In this document: positions 54,695 to 62,551 of the stretch, piece after piece
Layout of the letters: every line of letters begins with the position of its first letter
Numbering within the stretch: position 1 is the first letter of the stretch
Source: an uncultured Bacteroidales bacterium
Lineage (GTDB): Bacteria; Bacteroidota; Bacteroidia; Bacteroidales; Bacteroidaceae
Direction of reading: 5' to 3'
NCBI GenBank assembly: GCA_902778625.1
Contig: CACYYM010000004.1
Span: 170,423-234,422 of the forward strand
Length of the DNA: 64,000 nt
Program-made: the position numbers and the translations under genes
The notes under the pieces: model-generated
What the model was told of the DNA's origin: nothing
Databases searched by the model: none
What the model saw: the letters and a program-made list of their open reading frames with translations, nothing else

Positions 54695-55773
54695 GATAAA
54701 CCTTCTTTTAGCAAGCCGGCGCCTTCTGCGATGATGATGTCGCCCTCTTTCAAGCCGCTTTCCACGATGTAGGTCTTGCCGTCGTCGAGCGGCGCAACCT
54801 CAATTTCCGTCTGACGCGTCTTGCCATCAACGACACTATAAACAAAGACTTTGTTCTGCAACTCGAAGGTCGCGGTCTGGGGAATCACGATGACTCCCTC
54901 TCTGACGGTAGAGACGACGACCGTTCCTGTGCCGCCATTACGAAGCAAGTGGTCTCTATTCTGGAAGACGGCACGCAGAGAGACGGCTCCCGTGTTGGCA
55001 TCCACGATGCCGCTCACCGCATCTACCCTACCCTTCTGACCGTATTCCGTGCCGTTGCTCAAGAGGAGCGAGACGTCGGGCATCTGCTTCATGAAGGCAT
55101 CCAGACTGCCGTACTGAAGGGTTAGATCTGTAACTTCGCGCTCGCTCAGGCTGAAGTAAACCCACATCTCGCTGTCGTCGCAGACCGATATCAAAGGCTC
55201 CGCGATGTTGCTGCTCACCAAAGCTCCGACGTGATAGGGTATCATACCGGCCACACCGCTGAGCGGACTCTTCACAACTGTGTAGCTAAGACTGTTGCGG
55301 GCATTCGTCACCCCGGCCTGTGCTTGCGCTACTTGTGCCTGAGCCGACAGGAGTGCCTGCTGAGCGGTCTGCAGTTCGAAGTCGCTGATGACCTGCTGGT
55401 CGCGCAACTGCTTCTTGCTGTCGTAGTTGAGCTGTGCCGTCGCCTCTGCCGCTTTGGCCGATTTGAGCGAGGCCTCGGCCGTGTTGAGTGCTGCTTGATA
55501 AGGCACTTGGTCGATGATGAAGAGCGCTTGTCCCTTCTGTACCTTCTGCCCTTCTGCGGTCAGTATCTTCGTGATGAGACCGCTCACCTGCGGCCTGATC
55601 TCCACAATCTCCTTGCCTTTCATGGTGGCGCTATACTGCGTCTTGACCGTCTGGCTGGAGCATTCCACCTTCATCGTCTTGTAGATCTGAGCCGCTTTCT
55701 CTTCCTTCTTCTCCTTGCAGGAAACGAGCATAAAAGAAAACAACAAGAGAGCGTAAACAATTCTTTTCACCAT
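54682..55773 (-). CDS. RND pump periplasmic adaptor lipoprotein (AcrA type)
   Basis: 363 residues from MVKRIVYALLLFSFMLVSCK with lipobox LVSC; a start four codons upstream (55785) is possible. Barrel-sandwich halves EIRPQVSGLITKILTAEGQK and SPLSGVAGMIPYHVGALVSS flank a coiled-coil hairpin (about 90-150, SLKSAKAAEATAQLNYD ... ALLSAQAQVAQAQAGV). Links the permease to an outer-membrane channel. Followed by the permease gene. Confidence 0.93.
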   Translation of the reverse strand: MVKRIVYALLLFSFMLVSCKEKKEEKAAQIYKTMKVECSSQTVKTQYSATMKGKEIVEIRPQVSGLITKILTAEGQKVQKGQALFIIDQVPYQAALNTAEASLKSAKAAEATAQLNYDSKKQLRDQQVISDFELQTAQQALLSAQAQVAQAQAGVTNARNSLSYTVVKSPLSGVAGMIPYHVGALVSSNIAEPLISVCDDSEMWVYFSLSEREVTDLTLQYGSLDAFMKQMPDVSLLLSNGTEYGQKGRVDAVSGIVDANTGAVSLRAVFQNRDHLLRNGGTGTVVVSTVREGVIVIPQTATFELQNKVFVYSVVDGKTRQTEIEVAPLDDGKTYIVESGLKEGDIIIAEGAGLLKEGLSIEH

Positions 55774-55796
55774 AATAATATGCACAAATGACCTTG

Positions 55797-55804
55797 CAAA
55801 TATA
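55797..55804 (-). promoter_or_regulatory. -7 promoter element TATATTTG of the RND operon
   Basis: Minus-strand TATATTTG fits TAnnTTTG, 24 nt before the adaptor start at 55773. It supports the start at 55773 over 55785. Confidence 0.7.
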
Positions 55805-55860
55805 AGAATTTATTCTGAATTACGATGCGGCACAAGGCAAAAATATTAAGTCCACCAAAG

Positions 55861-55894
55861 GAAAAACCCCGACTAGCTTCTCAGCTGGTCGAGG
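55861..55894 (-). terminator. Intrinsic terminator behind the sigma-operon secreted protein
   Basis: On the minus strand the stem GACCAGCT/AGCTAGTC with a 4-nt loop, extended by CTCG/CGGG, is followed by GGGGTTTTTC. It lies 60 nt beyond the stop at 55955. Confidence 0.75.
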
Positions 55895-55954
55895 AATGAA
55901 AAGAAAATTACCTAAAACTTAATTGAGAAAAATACTTGTTGCTGGTGTTGCCGC

Positions 55955-56827
55955 TTACTTCTTCTTCATTTGCATTAGCAGGTCGCGTGCCTTCTCGAAG
56001 TACTTGCGGTCTGCCGCATTCTTGGCTACTTCAATTAAAGCGTCAATGTCGGCCATTACCTTCTCCCACTTCTCTGTAGATTCGGGACGTCTGAAGGCAC
56101 CATACTTGACGCCCATCTTGCAAAGGTCATAGATGGAGATTGCTGTAACTTCCGTCGTGTTGTTTCCCCAGTAAAAGTCCTTCAAGCTGTTGAAGTTGCG
56201 GATGAAAGCGTCGTCGTTCGTCATCTCATTGAAGAACGGATTTATTGGGTTGGAAGGGATGCCCATGCCTATAATGGTGGTCGTCTGTGCCGAAGGTATC
56301 TTGGCGTACGTCACGATGTATCGGGCGAAGACATTTCCCTTGTGGTCTTCCTTCCATTCGAGGGCATATGCGTAGCGATGCGTCTTGGTGGTGTCGGCAG
56401 CATCAAGTATGTTGACGTTGATGTAGTTGCCGTATTGTTCGCCAATAGTGACGTAGCGACTCGGGTCTTCACCTATCATCAAGTTCCGCTTGCCTTGATT
56501 CTGCGGGTTTCCCGTCGATAAAGTGTTGACGCCGTAACAGTTCGGATTGTTGGTTCCGTTTGCCTCGAAGGCTTTAATCATTTCGTCGAGCATGGAACGT
56601 TGTTTCTTTGGAAGCGTGAAGGTCATGATGTCGCAGCGCCACTTCAAGGGCGTTCCCTCCTTCGTTATGTCGCGTTCCTGACCAAGACTCTTGCTGACTT
56701 CCACCTTGTTGTCAATGGTTTGAGAGATGAGACTACTCATCCAGGACTCAATGTCCTGCGCTACGACCTTTTGTGCGGAAGCGTTTAAACTGACGAGCAT
56801 CAAGCTCGCGAGGATTAAGTTCTTCAT
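55955..56827 (-). CDS. Secreted protein of unknown function in the ECF sigma operon
   Basis: 290 residues with signal peptide MKNLILASLMLVSLNASAQ. I do not recognise the family with certainty; it resembles uncharacterised Bacteroidales exported proteins. Residues 60-90 (RCDIMTFTLPKKQRSMLDEM) are followed by beta-rich sequence and a Lys-rich helical C-terminus. No catalytic motif seen. Third gene after the sigma factor and its membrane partner, 21 nt apart, closed by a terminator, so it is probably an output or sensor part of the same regulon. Confidence 0.72.
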   Translation of the reverse strand: MKNLILASLMLVSLNASAQKVVAQDIESWMSSLISQTIDNKVEVSKSLGQERDITKEGTPLKWRCDIMTFTLPKKQRSMLDEMIKAFEANGTNNPNCYGVNTLSTGNPQNQGKRNLMIGEDPSRYVTIGEQYGNYINVNILDAADTTKTHRYAYALEWKEDHKGNVFARYIVTYAKIPSAQTTTIIGMGIPSNPINPFFNEMTNDDAFIRNFNSLKDFYWGNNTTEVTAISIYDLCKMGVKYGAFRRPESTEKWEKVMADIDALIEVAKNAADRKYFEKARDLLMQMKKK

Positions 56828-56848
56828 ATTATATAAGGTATTAAGTGT

Positions 56849-57499
56849 TTAGAATGAAATGATTTGATGTGATGTCTCGAGTTCTCTGCCCTCAAGTGTG
56901 GCGATGTATGCCCGCAGAGGTTCGGTCTGCTCATGCATCTCGTAGGCAACTTGCAAGACTTCCTCGGCGAGGTAGATATCCACGAGCGCCTGCTTTTCTG
57001 GCGAGATGACAGGTTCTTCCTCAAGTTGCTCCTCTGCCCTTTCCGATGAAGGTGGAGAGACTTCCTGTTCCGCATCTAAAGACACAAGCAAAGGTTCCTC
57101 GGAACTTGACACGTCAAGTTGCTCAACTTCACGTGTGTAATTGCCCAACTTAACGTGTTGTTTTGCCCGATTTCTCACGTGATGTTTTTCATCCCCCTGT
57201 GCCAAGTTCTTCGACTCGACATTTGTCGGCTCTGGCCGAGGCGCTTCGTGTGTTTCTATCTGTTGAGTCACGACGGGCTGTTCCTTTGGCCTGTTCTGGT
57301 AAAGGAAGAAACCAACAAGCAGGACTGCGGCTATCGAAGAGATGTACAGTAAAGTACGACCTACAAGATTTCTCCTGTCGTGGCGAGGAACTTCTCTGTC
57401 CGGCAAACTGCTCATGATGCGTTCCGTCAGGTCGTCCGAATCATCGATGACGGGCTGCTGGCCTTTGAGCCGCTCCAGTATTTCGTCGGTCTTATTCAT
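56849..57499 (-). CDS. Membrane protein paired with ECF sigma factor (probable anti-sigma function)
   Basis: 216 residues: cytosolic N-terminus (1-45), one membrane segment (48-67, LLYISSIAAVLLVGFFLY) and a charged periplasmic C-terminus. Position right behind the sigma gene with an 8-nt overlap suggests it restrains the sigma factor, but no zinc anti-sigma motif is visible. Residues 104-132 (EKHHVRNRAKQHVKLG ... QLDVSS) are encoded by a four-unit 22-nt palindrome array, so this stretch is unlikely to be conserved. The C-terminal helix (LVDIYLAEEVLQVAYEMHEQ) is its most protein-like part. Confidence 0.72.
   Translation of the reverse strand: MNKTDEILERLKGQQPVIDDSDDLTERIMSSLPDREVPRHDRRNLVGRTLLYISSIAAVLLVGFFLYQNRPKEQPVVTQQIETHEAPRPEPTNVESKNLAQGDEKHHVRNRAKQHVKLGNYTREVEQLDVSSSEEPLLVSLDAEQEVSPPSSERAEEQLEEEPVISPEKQALVDIYLAEEVLQVAYEMHEQTEPLRAYIATLEGRELETSHQIISF
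57103..57190. repeat. 22-nt-period palindrome array inside a coding sequence (4 units)
   Basis: AACTTGACA/CGTCAAGTT + GCTC (nearly perfect dyad), AACTTCACG/TGTGTAATT + GCCC, AACTTAACG/TGTTGTTTT + GCCC, GATTTCTCA/CGTGATGTT + TTTC. Exact 22-nt register. The array totals 88 nt, which is not a multiple of three, yet the frame of the membrane protein runs through it. Confidence 0.92.
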
Positions 57500-58055
57500 A
57501 TCCTAATGCTATTAAACGTTTGCGTATCGTTTGTCGAGCCACATACAGGTTGCTCTTCACCTGCTTGGCATCCATTCCTGTTATCTGTTCAACTTCTGAT
57601 GAAGAGAGTTCTTCGAGATGGCAGAGGGTGAACACAAGCCGTTGCTTCGTACTGAGTTCCGCGGCAAGCATCCTCACGATGGCCACCCATTCGCGGTTTT
57701 CTATGACCCGCCCTTCCGAACTACTGGAGGCAAATTGTCGCAACATCGACTCGTCTTCAGCCAAGGGGACAAGTTGCTTCATGCCCTTGAGCCTGTCTAA
57801 GCATAGACGTGTGGCAATGGTGTAGAGCCACGTAATGAATGGCCGTCCCGGTTCGTAGCTGTCGAGGTTCTGCCAAACGCGAATGAACGTTTCCTGCACG
57901 ATGTCCTTTGACTCCTCTTCATCACAGAGCATCTTCAATGCTAACGAGAACACCAAACGCTGGTAACTTTGCACCACCCAACGAAACGCCGCTTTGTCGC
58001 CACGCTGGCATCGTTTCAAAATCTCGCTCTCGAGTTGTTGTGTTCTCTTGCTCAT
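57492..58055 (-). CDS. ECF-type RNA polymerase sigma factor
   Basis: 187 residues. Region 2: FRWVVQSYQRLVFSLALKML and DIVQETFIRVWQNLDSYEPG (-10 recognition); region 4: LSTKQRLVFTLCHLEELSSS, EVEQITGMDAKQVKSNLYVA. Full length for the family. Co-transcribed with the membrane protein (8-nt overlap) and the secreted protein after it, a typical cell-surface signalling arrangement. Target promoters unknown. Confidence 0.93.
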   Translation of the reverse strand: MSKRTQQLESEILKRCQRGDKAAFRWVVQSYQRLVFSLALKMLCDEEESKDIVQETFIRVWQNLDSYEPGRPFITWLYTIATRLCLDRLKGMKQLVPLAEDESMLRQFASSSSEGRVIENREWVAIVRMLAAELSTKQRLVFTLCHLEELSSSEVEQITGMDAKQVKSNLYVARQTIRKRLIALGYE

Positions 58056-58110
58056 CTAACCATTATACGACGGAAATCGATAAAAGTCAAAAAAGTTGAA
58101 GCATTTCCAC

Positions 58111-58146
58111 AAAAAACAACCAATGCGGAGAGTCCCCGCATTGGTT
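58111..58146 (-). terminator. Intrinsic terminator of the GH51 gene
   Basis: An 11-bp perfect stem (58118-58128 with 58136-58146, core CCAATGCGG/CCGCATTGG) with a 7-nt loop, followed on the minus strand by six T. Lies about 50 nt beyond the GH51 stop codon. Confidence 0.88.
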
Positions 58147-58194
58147 TATGAGAAAGAGGTCGGATGGTTTCCAACGCTTTTGTCTGCCTCTATC

Positions 58195-60651
58195 TTACTT
58201 CAACTTCGAAGTGATGATATTGATGCTGAATGGCGCGACGTCGAAGGTAAGGCGACGACCTTCGTCTAAGGTCGTGACTTTTGCCGGACGCGGCACAATG
58301 TTGTTGGGATACTGCATGGTGTTCTCGTCGTCTCCCGTCATGCCTGCCAACCTTACCATCTCTGCTTTTACAGCCGAGCCGCCAGAGAGTTCGATGCTGC
58401 CCTTCGTGCCTGTGTCGCAGAGGTTCACAATCTTTGTGTAGAGCGTACCCGTCTTCTCGTCGAGCGTCGAGTTGGCATAAACGCCGTGCAACAGGCTGTT
58501 TTTCTTCTTGCCCTTATACACTTGTTTCCCATCGACCATGGCCGTGATGTCCTCACCATCCACATCAAGTTGGATGTCGTACCACTTGCCTACATCATAA
58601 TGGTCGTTTCGCGCGCCATCGAGCGTATTGCGGCTACCAGTCATAGTTGTCTCGACAGAGGTTCTCGTGTTGCCCCAACCGCCGAGGTTCAACCAGTCGA
58701 AGTTCTTCTCGTCCACGTAGTTGAAGACAATCATGAAGGCTTCTGCACCACCATCTTTACGCGCCTGAACCTTGAAGGTATAGCGTTTGGCTTTCATCCT
58801 ATCTGGAGAGATGTGCATACTCTCTTCAGCATTACTTGTCTGCCGCAAAGTGCCGCCTTCAGCGCTCCAATTGCCCTGATACTCAGGCTTCGTGTTGCCC
58901 GACGTCCAGTTCTTCATGTCGGAGAGCTGTACCTCATCTCCCTCAATCAAGAGTTGCGGATTGCGATAAGTGGCTTGCGTCTTCCATGTAGCCACACCGA
59001 CACCAAAAGGAATCATATTTTCCACCTTTCTTTCCGGGATGTTCCACTGCAAGTCGCTCTTCACGAGACGGTTGCCGATGTGTGTCGGGAAGAGTTGCTG
59101 CACCCAATAGCTCGGCGTACCGAACGACTGACTGCTGTTGAACCTGATCATGTCAGGACGCCACTGGATGCCGTTCTCGTTGACAAAGATGGGCGCATAG
59201 CTGCTCATGCGGACAATGTCGGCGTTGTTCTCCATGCCCAACATGAAGACAGCCTCGCCCATGGCAGCATTCAAATTGCCAGTCGTACCATAACCTTGCG
59301 TGACAGCATACTCGCCAGGATAGATGATGGGACCTTTCCTGTCGTAATTGTCAAAGCGGTTGTACTGACCGACAAACCATGCCGGATTGCGATAGTAATG
59401 CTCGTCGAGGATATCAACGGGATTGTTGTTGCGCCACTTGGGATGGTCCGTTCCCCACGATTCCACGTTGCCGATGCATTGGACCTCGGGGAAGCGGGCC
59501 TTGATAGCGTCGTAGAACATACGGAAACGCTCGGGATAGTGGTCACTTTGGTCCGAGTTGTCGTCCATGTGATAGTTGTAGTTTTCGTTACCAATCTCGA
59601 TATAAGCGATGTTGAAGGGTTCTGGATGACCGTTCTCGGCGCGCATCTTGCCGTAATGACTCGTGACTGGGCCGTTGGCGTACTCAAGGGCACCGAGGCA
59701 CTCGTCAATCCACGGCTGCAGCTCATTCAGTGGTGTGCAACCACCATGCCAAATGCCGATGTTCACCACATAGAGCGGCTTCGCTCCGAGGTCCTCGGCA
59801 AGTTGCAGAAATTCATGGAAGCCAAGGCCGTCCGTCGTGGGATAACCCCAGTTGGCATTCATGTGACCCGGACGTCTTTCTATCGGGCCAACAGTCCTTT
59901 CCCAATGATAGGCATTCTCAGGCTTATGGTTGCCCTCCACATAGCAACCGCCAGGGAAGCGCATGAAAGCAGGATGAAGGGCCTCGAGCTTCTCGGCCAA
60001 ATCGATGCGGCAGCCATTCTCGCGGCCTTTGTAGGTTGGTGGGAAGAGACTCACCACATCAAGAAGGACGCTACAGGGGTTTTGGAAGGTAAGGTGGAAG
60101 ACGGCCTGAGGGTCGCTCTCAGTGGCTACGATGTTAGCCTCCACCTTCTGCCAGCCCTTACGGAACTTGACGTCGATGGCGGTGGCACCGAGTGTGTGGT
60201 CGCTCTTGGTGGCAAGGCGGGCGAGTACAGAGCCGGGCTTGCCGTGAAGAACCTTAATCCAGAACGACAGTTTATACTGCGTCCCTGTCACTACGTTGAT
60301 GCCCCAATATCCGGGATTGCTAATGCCGGCACCGGGGATGGGGCTTTTGACCAACAGGGCATGACCTTGCTTCTCGTTGAGGAGGTCGTCGCTGACGAGA
60401 CTGATTTCGCTCCTCTCTGCCTTCCAATGTTCGGGCTTCTCGGCATCATACTCAAAGGAGCGGTTCCTGATGAGCTCAGCATAGAGGCCGCCATCGGAAG
60501 CATAGTTGATGTCTTCATAAAAGATGCCATAGAGCGTGGGGCTGATTTCGATGCCCTTTTGCGCCACATCTACCTTGATATTTACCTGGGCTTGCAAGTT
60601 CACGAAGGCAAAGGCCAGCAGACAGAGGACGAATTTTTTTTTCATTTTCAT
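58195..60651 (-). CDS. GH51 alpha-L-arabinofuranosidase, exported
   Basis: About 818 residues from MKMKKKFVLCLLAFAFVNLQ (signal peptide); an upstream start at 60681 overlaps the promoter and is rejected. Family 51 landmarks: GIFYEDINYASDGGLYAELI, FMRFPGGCYVEG, acid/base E356 in IEIGNEN and nucleophile E447 in YPGEYAV. A jelly-roll insertion precedes the barrel (about 100-205). Residues about 585-750 look like a LamG/3-keto-disaccharide-hydrolase type sandwich (KRYTFKVQARKDGGAEAFMI, GKWYDIQLDVDGEDITAMVD) placed inside the C-terminal beta domain. Releases arabinose from arabinoxylan or arabinan. Confidence 0.93.
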   Translation of the reverse strand: MKMKKKFVLCLLAFAFVNLQAQVNIKVDVAQKGIEISPTLYGIFYEDINYASDGGLYAELIRNRSFEYDAEKPEHWKAERSEISLVSDDLLNEKQGHALLVKSPIPGAGISNPGYWGINVVTGTQYKLSFWIKVLHGKPGSVLARLATKSDHTLGATAIDVKFRKGWQKVEANIVATESDPQAVFHLTFQNPCSVLLDVVSLFPPTYKGRENGCRIDLAEKLEALHPAFMRFPGGCYVEGNHKPENAYHWERTVGPIERRPGHMNANWGYPTTDGLGFHEFLQLAEDLGAKPLYVVNIGIWHGGCTPLNELQPWIDECLGALEYANGPVTSHYGKMRAENGHPEPFNIAYIEIGNENYNYHMDDNSDQSDHYPERFRMFYDAIKARFPEVQCIGNVESWGTDHPKWRNNNPVDILDEHYYRNPAWFVGQYNRFDNYDRKGPIIYPGEYAVTQGYGTTGNLNAAMGEAVFMLGMENNADIVRMSSYAPIFVNENGIQWRPDMIRFNSSQSFGTPSYWVQQLFPTHIGNRLVKSDLQWNIPERKVENMIPFGVGVATWKTQATYRNPQLLIEGDEVQLSDMKNWTSGNTKPEYQGNWSAEGGTLRQTSNAEESMHISPDRMKAKRYTFKVQARKDGGAEAFMIVFNYVDEKNFDWLNLGGWGNTRTSVETTMTGSRNTLDGARNDHYDVGKWYDIQLDVDGEDITAMVDGKQVYKGKKKNSLLHGVYANSTLDEKTGTLYTKIVNLCDTGTKGSIELSGGSAVKAEMVRLAGMTGDDENTMQYPNNIVPRPAKVTTLDEGRRLTFDVAPFSINIITSKLK

Positions 60652-60678
60652 GGGGTGTTGTTTTAGTTGTTTCCACTG

Positions 60679-60686
60679 CAAATATA
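60679..60686 (-). promoter_or_regulatory. -7 promoter element TATATTTG of the GH51 gene
   Basis: Minus-strand TATATTTG fits TAnnTTTG, 28 nt before the start at 60651. Confidence 0.7.
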
Positions 60687-60841
60687 CGATTATTTTCTTA
60701 AAAACAAAGCATGAAAGGCGAAAGAAAATCTATTTCTCCATATTATTATTCACGAGCGAATGTGCCTGCTGCATCACCACGGCTGGCACTTTGCCTCCAT
60801 TTCACCAAGAATCTCATCCGAATTAGGCAGTTACAATGATT

Positions 60842-60929
60842 GAACGTTCATGTATGTTCAATTGAATCATCATAATAGTTCAATTGAACAGTCATGATGA
60901 TTCAACGAACCAAGCGTGCCGAGTCGAGC
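60842..60929. repeat. 22-nt-period palindrome array, GAAC-GTTC type (4 units)
   Basis: GAACGTTCA/TGTATGTTC + AATT, GAATCATCA/TAATAGTTC + AATT, GAACAGTCA/TGATGATTC + AACG, AACCAAGCG/TGCCGAGTC + GAGC. The linkers AATT, AATT, AACG occur in the same order as in the arrays at 40.8 and 48.8 kb, although the dyad sequences differ. Confidence 0.9.
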
Positions 60930-61006
60930 AAAGGAACGAATGACATCCAGTTCCAAAAGATGTTAAAATAGGTGGCTCAGCAAGTCGAAGTGTCGGATTT
61001 TATTCG

Positions 61007-61014
61007 TACCTTTG
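61007..61014 (+). promoter_or_regulatory. -7 promoter element TACCTTTG
   Basis: Fits TAnnTTTG; lies 128 nt before the metallophosphoesterase start, which would give a long leader. Confidence 0.55.
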
Positions 61015-61141
61015 CCGGCGAAAGGACAAACAGAATGATTCTACTCTCAGAAGTTAAAATGGAAGTAAAAGAGGAAGTAAACTCGCTCCGCTCGTGGAAG
61101 TTATAAAAGGACAATACCATATAGACAGACAATTAATAAAA

Positions 61142-62236
61142 ATGATTAAAGAAATGATGATGCTGTTGTTTCTGCTGCTACCGTTGCTGGCCCTCGCGTA
61201 TGTCTGCTGGCATGTCTGGCTGTTGCTCCCCCTCTCGTGGGGTTGGAGAACTGTCATTATCCTGTTGATGGTGGGTGCGTTCGCCATGCTCTTCGCCAGC
61301 ATCTTTCGTGCGACGGACCGCTTGCCGATGCCTTTGGCGACAGCAGTTTACGAGGTGGGGACGTCGAGCATCATCGTCTTGCTCTACCTCACGATGCTCT
61401 TCGTCGTGCTCGACATCGCGAGGTTCCTGCATCTGCTGCCTGCCGCGTGGCTGCGCGACAACTGGTGGACCGCCGGCTGCATCGTGCTCTTCCTCCTCGG
61501 GCTTTTCGTTTACGGCAACCTCCACTACCGCCACAAGTACCGGCAGGAAATAACGATTCGCTCGACGAAGGTAACGAAGCCCGTCAAGTTGGTGTTGATG
61601 AGCGACCTGCACCTCGGCTATCACAACCGCCGGAAGGAGTTCGCGCGGTGGGTTGGCCTTATTAATAATGAGCAACCCGACGTGGTGCTCATAGCTGGAG
61701 ACATCATCGACGGCAGCATGCGACCACTTCGCGACGAGCGGATGCACGAGGAGTTCCGTCGGCTTCAGGCGCCTGTCTTTGCCTGTCTGGGCAATCACGA
61801 ATACTTCAGCGGCGAGCCAGAAGCACAAAGGTTCTACAGAGATGCCGATATCTGCCTGCTGCAGGACACGACGACGCAACTGGGCGACCTCTGCATCATG
61901 GGGCGCGACGACCGCATGAACCTCCGCCGTCGTCTGCTCAAGGACCTCGTCGCGTCGGCCGACAAGAGCAAATATCTCATCCTCCTCGACCACCAGCCTT
62001 ACCACTTGGAACAGGCCGAGCGCGAAGGCATCGACTTTCAATTCAGCGGCCACACCCATCATGGGCAGGTCTGGCCCGTCTCCTGGATAACCGACGCGAT
62101 GTATGAATGCGCCTTCGGCACCTACCAACGCGGCGCGACAAACTACTACGTCAGCAGCGGCATAGGCATCTGGGGCGGCAAGTTCCGCATCGGCACCCGT
62201 TCGGAATACCTCGTCCTGACGATTGAGCCAGAGTAG
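61142..62236 (+). CDS. Membrane-anchored metallophosphoesterase
   Basis: 364 residues from MIKEMMMLLFLLLPLLALAY; a GTG start 16 codons upstream (61094) is possible but less likely. Four hydrophobic segments fill the first 130 residues. The phosphoesterase domain carries LMSDLHLGYHN, IAGDIIDG, CLGNHEYFSG, LLDHQP and FSGHTHHGQVWP, ending with GTRSEYLVLTIEPE. Related enzymes (YkuE/YaeI type) remove phosphate from lipids or UDP-sugar intermediates at the membrane. Substrate not deducible. Confidence 0.87.
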   Translation: MIKEMMMLLFLLLPLLALAYVCWHVWLLLPLSWGWRTVIILLMVGAFAMLFASIFRATDRLPMPLATAVYEVGTSSIIVLLYLTMLFVVLDIARFLHLLPAAWLRDNWWTAGCIVLFLLGLFVYGNLHYRHKYRQEITIRSTKVTKPVKLVLMSDLHLGYHNRRKEFARWVGLINNEQPDVVLIAGDIIDGSMRPLRDERMHEEFRRLQAPVFACLGNHEYFSGEPEAQRFYRDADICLLQDTTTQLGDLCIMGRDDRMNLRRRLLKDLVASADKSKYLILLDHQPYHLEQAEREGIDFQFSGHTHHGQVWPVSWITDAMYECAFGTYQRGATNYYVSSGIGIWGGKFRIGTRSEYLVLTIEPE

Positions 62237-62551
62237 AAAAATGCCAATGTGGCTGGGATAAAATCGTCAGGAACACCGATGGGAGAGGACCTAAAATGAA
62301 GAGGGAGAACTTTCCCCAGACTGCAATAATACTTATAAAGTAGCCTCAATCATAAAAAGACTCTAAGGAGCCAAGGAGCCAAAGGAGAAAGCCTCCTGTA
62401 CTCCATTACTCCTTAGAGTCAAATCTGCGGTCAATGATTGTGACTTCGAGGGTTACTTCTTGTATGAGGTCAGCACATAAAATGTGTTGGGATTGTTCGG
62501 CTGAGGGACTTAATTCTGCTCCGCGCATTAAAAGCGCGCCTTGATGATAGA
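62237..62551. other. Non-coding gap after the metallophosphoesterase
   Basis: About 315 bases. A long inverted repeat occupies 62359-62420; a short GCGC-rich hairpin is at 62523-62540. No gene recognised. Confidence 0.65.
62359..62420. repeat. Inverted repeat with 12-bp perfect arms
   Basis: GACTCTAAGGAG (62359-62370) and its exact complement CTCCTTAGAGTC (62409-62420) enclose 38 nt rich in GGAG and CTCC, which can extend the stem. It could end transcription of the metallophosphoesterase gene, though no T run follows directly. Confidence 0.8.

Larger units (their letters stand above)
60687..61141. other. Divergent intergenic region between the GH51 and metallophosphoesterase genes
   Basis: About 450 bases holding upstream parts of both promoters and, near the middle, a four-unit 22-nt palindrome array. 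No small gene seen. Confidence 0.65.

Noticed and set aside
58486..60666. A 726-codon plus-strand frame opposite the GH51 gene
   Set aside because: Shadow of a well-supported GH51 enzyme with both catalytic glutamates on the minus strand.
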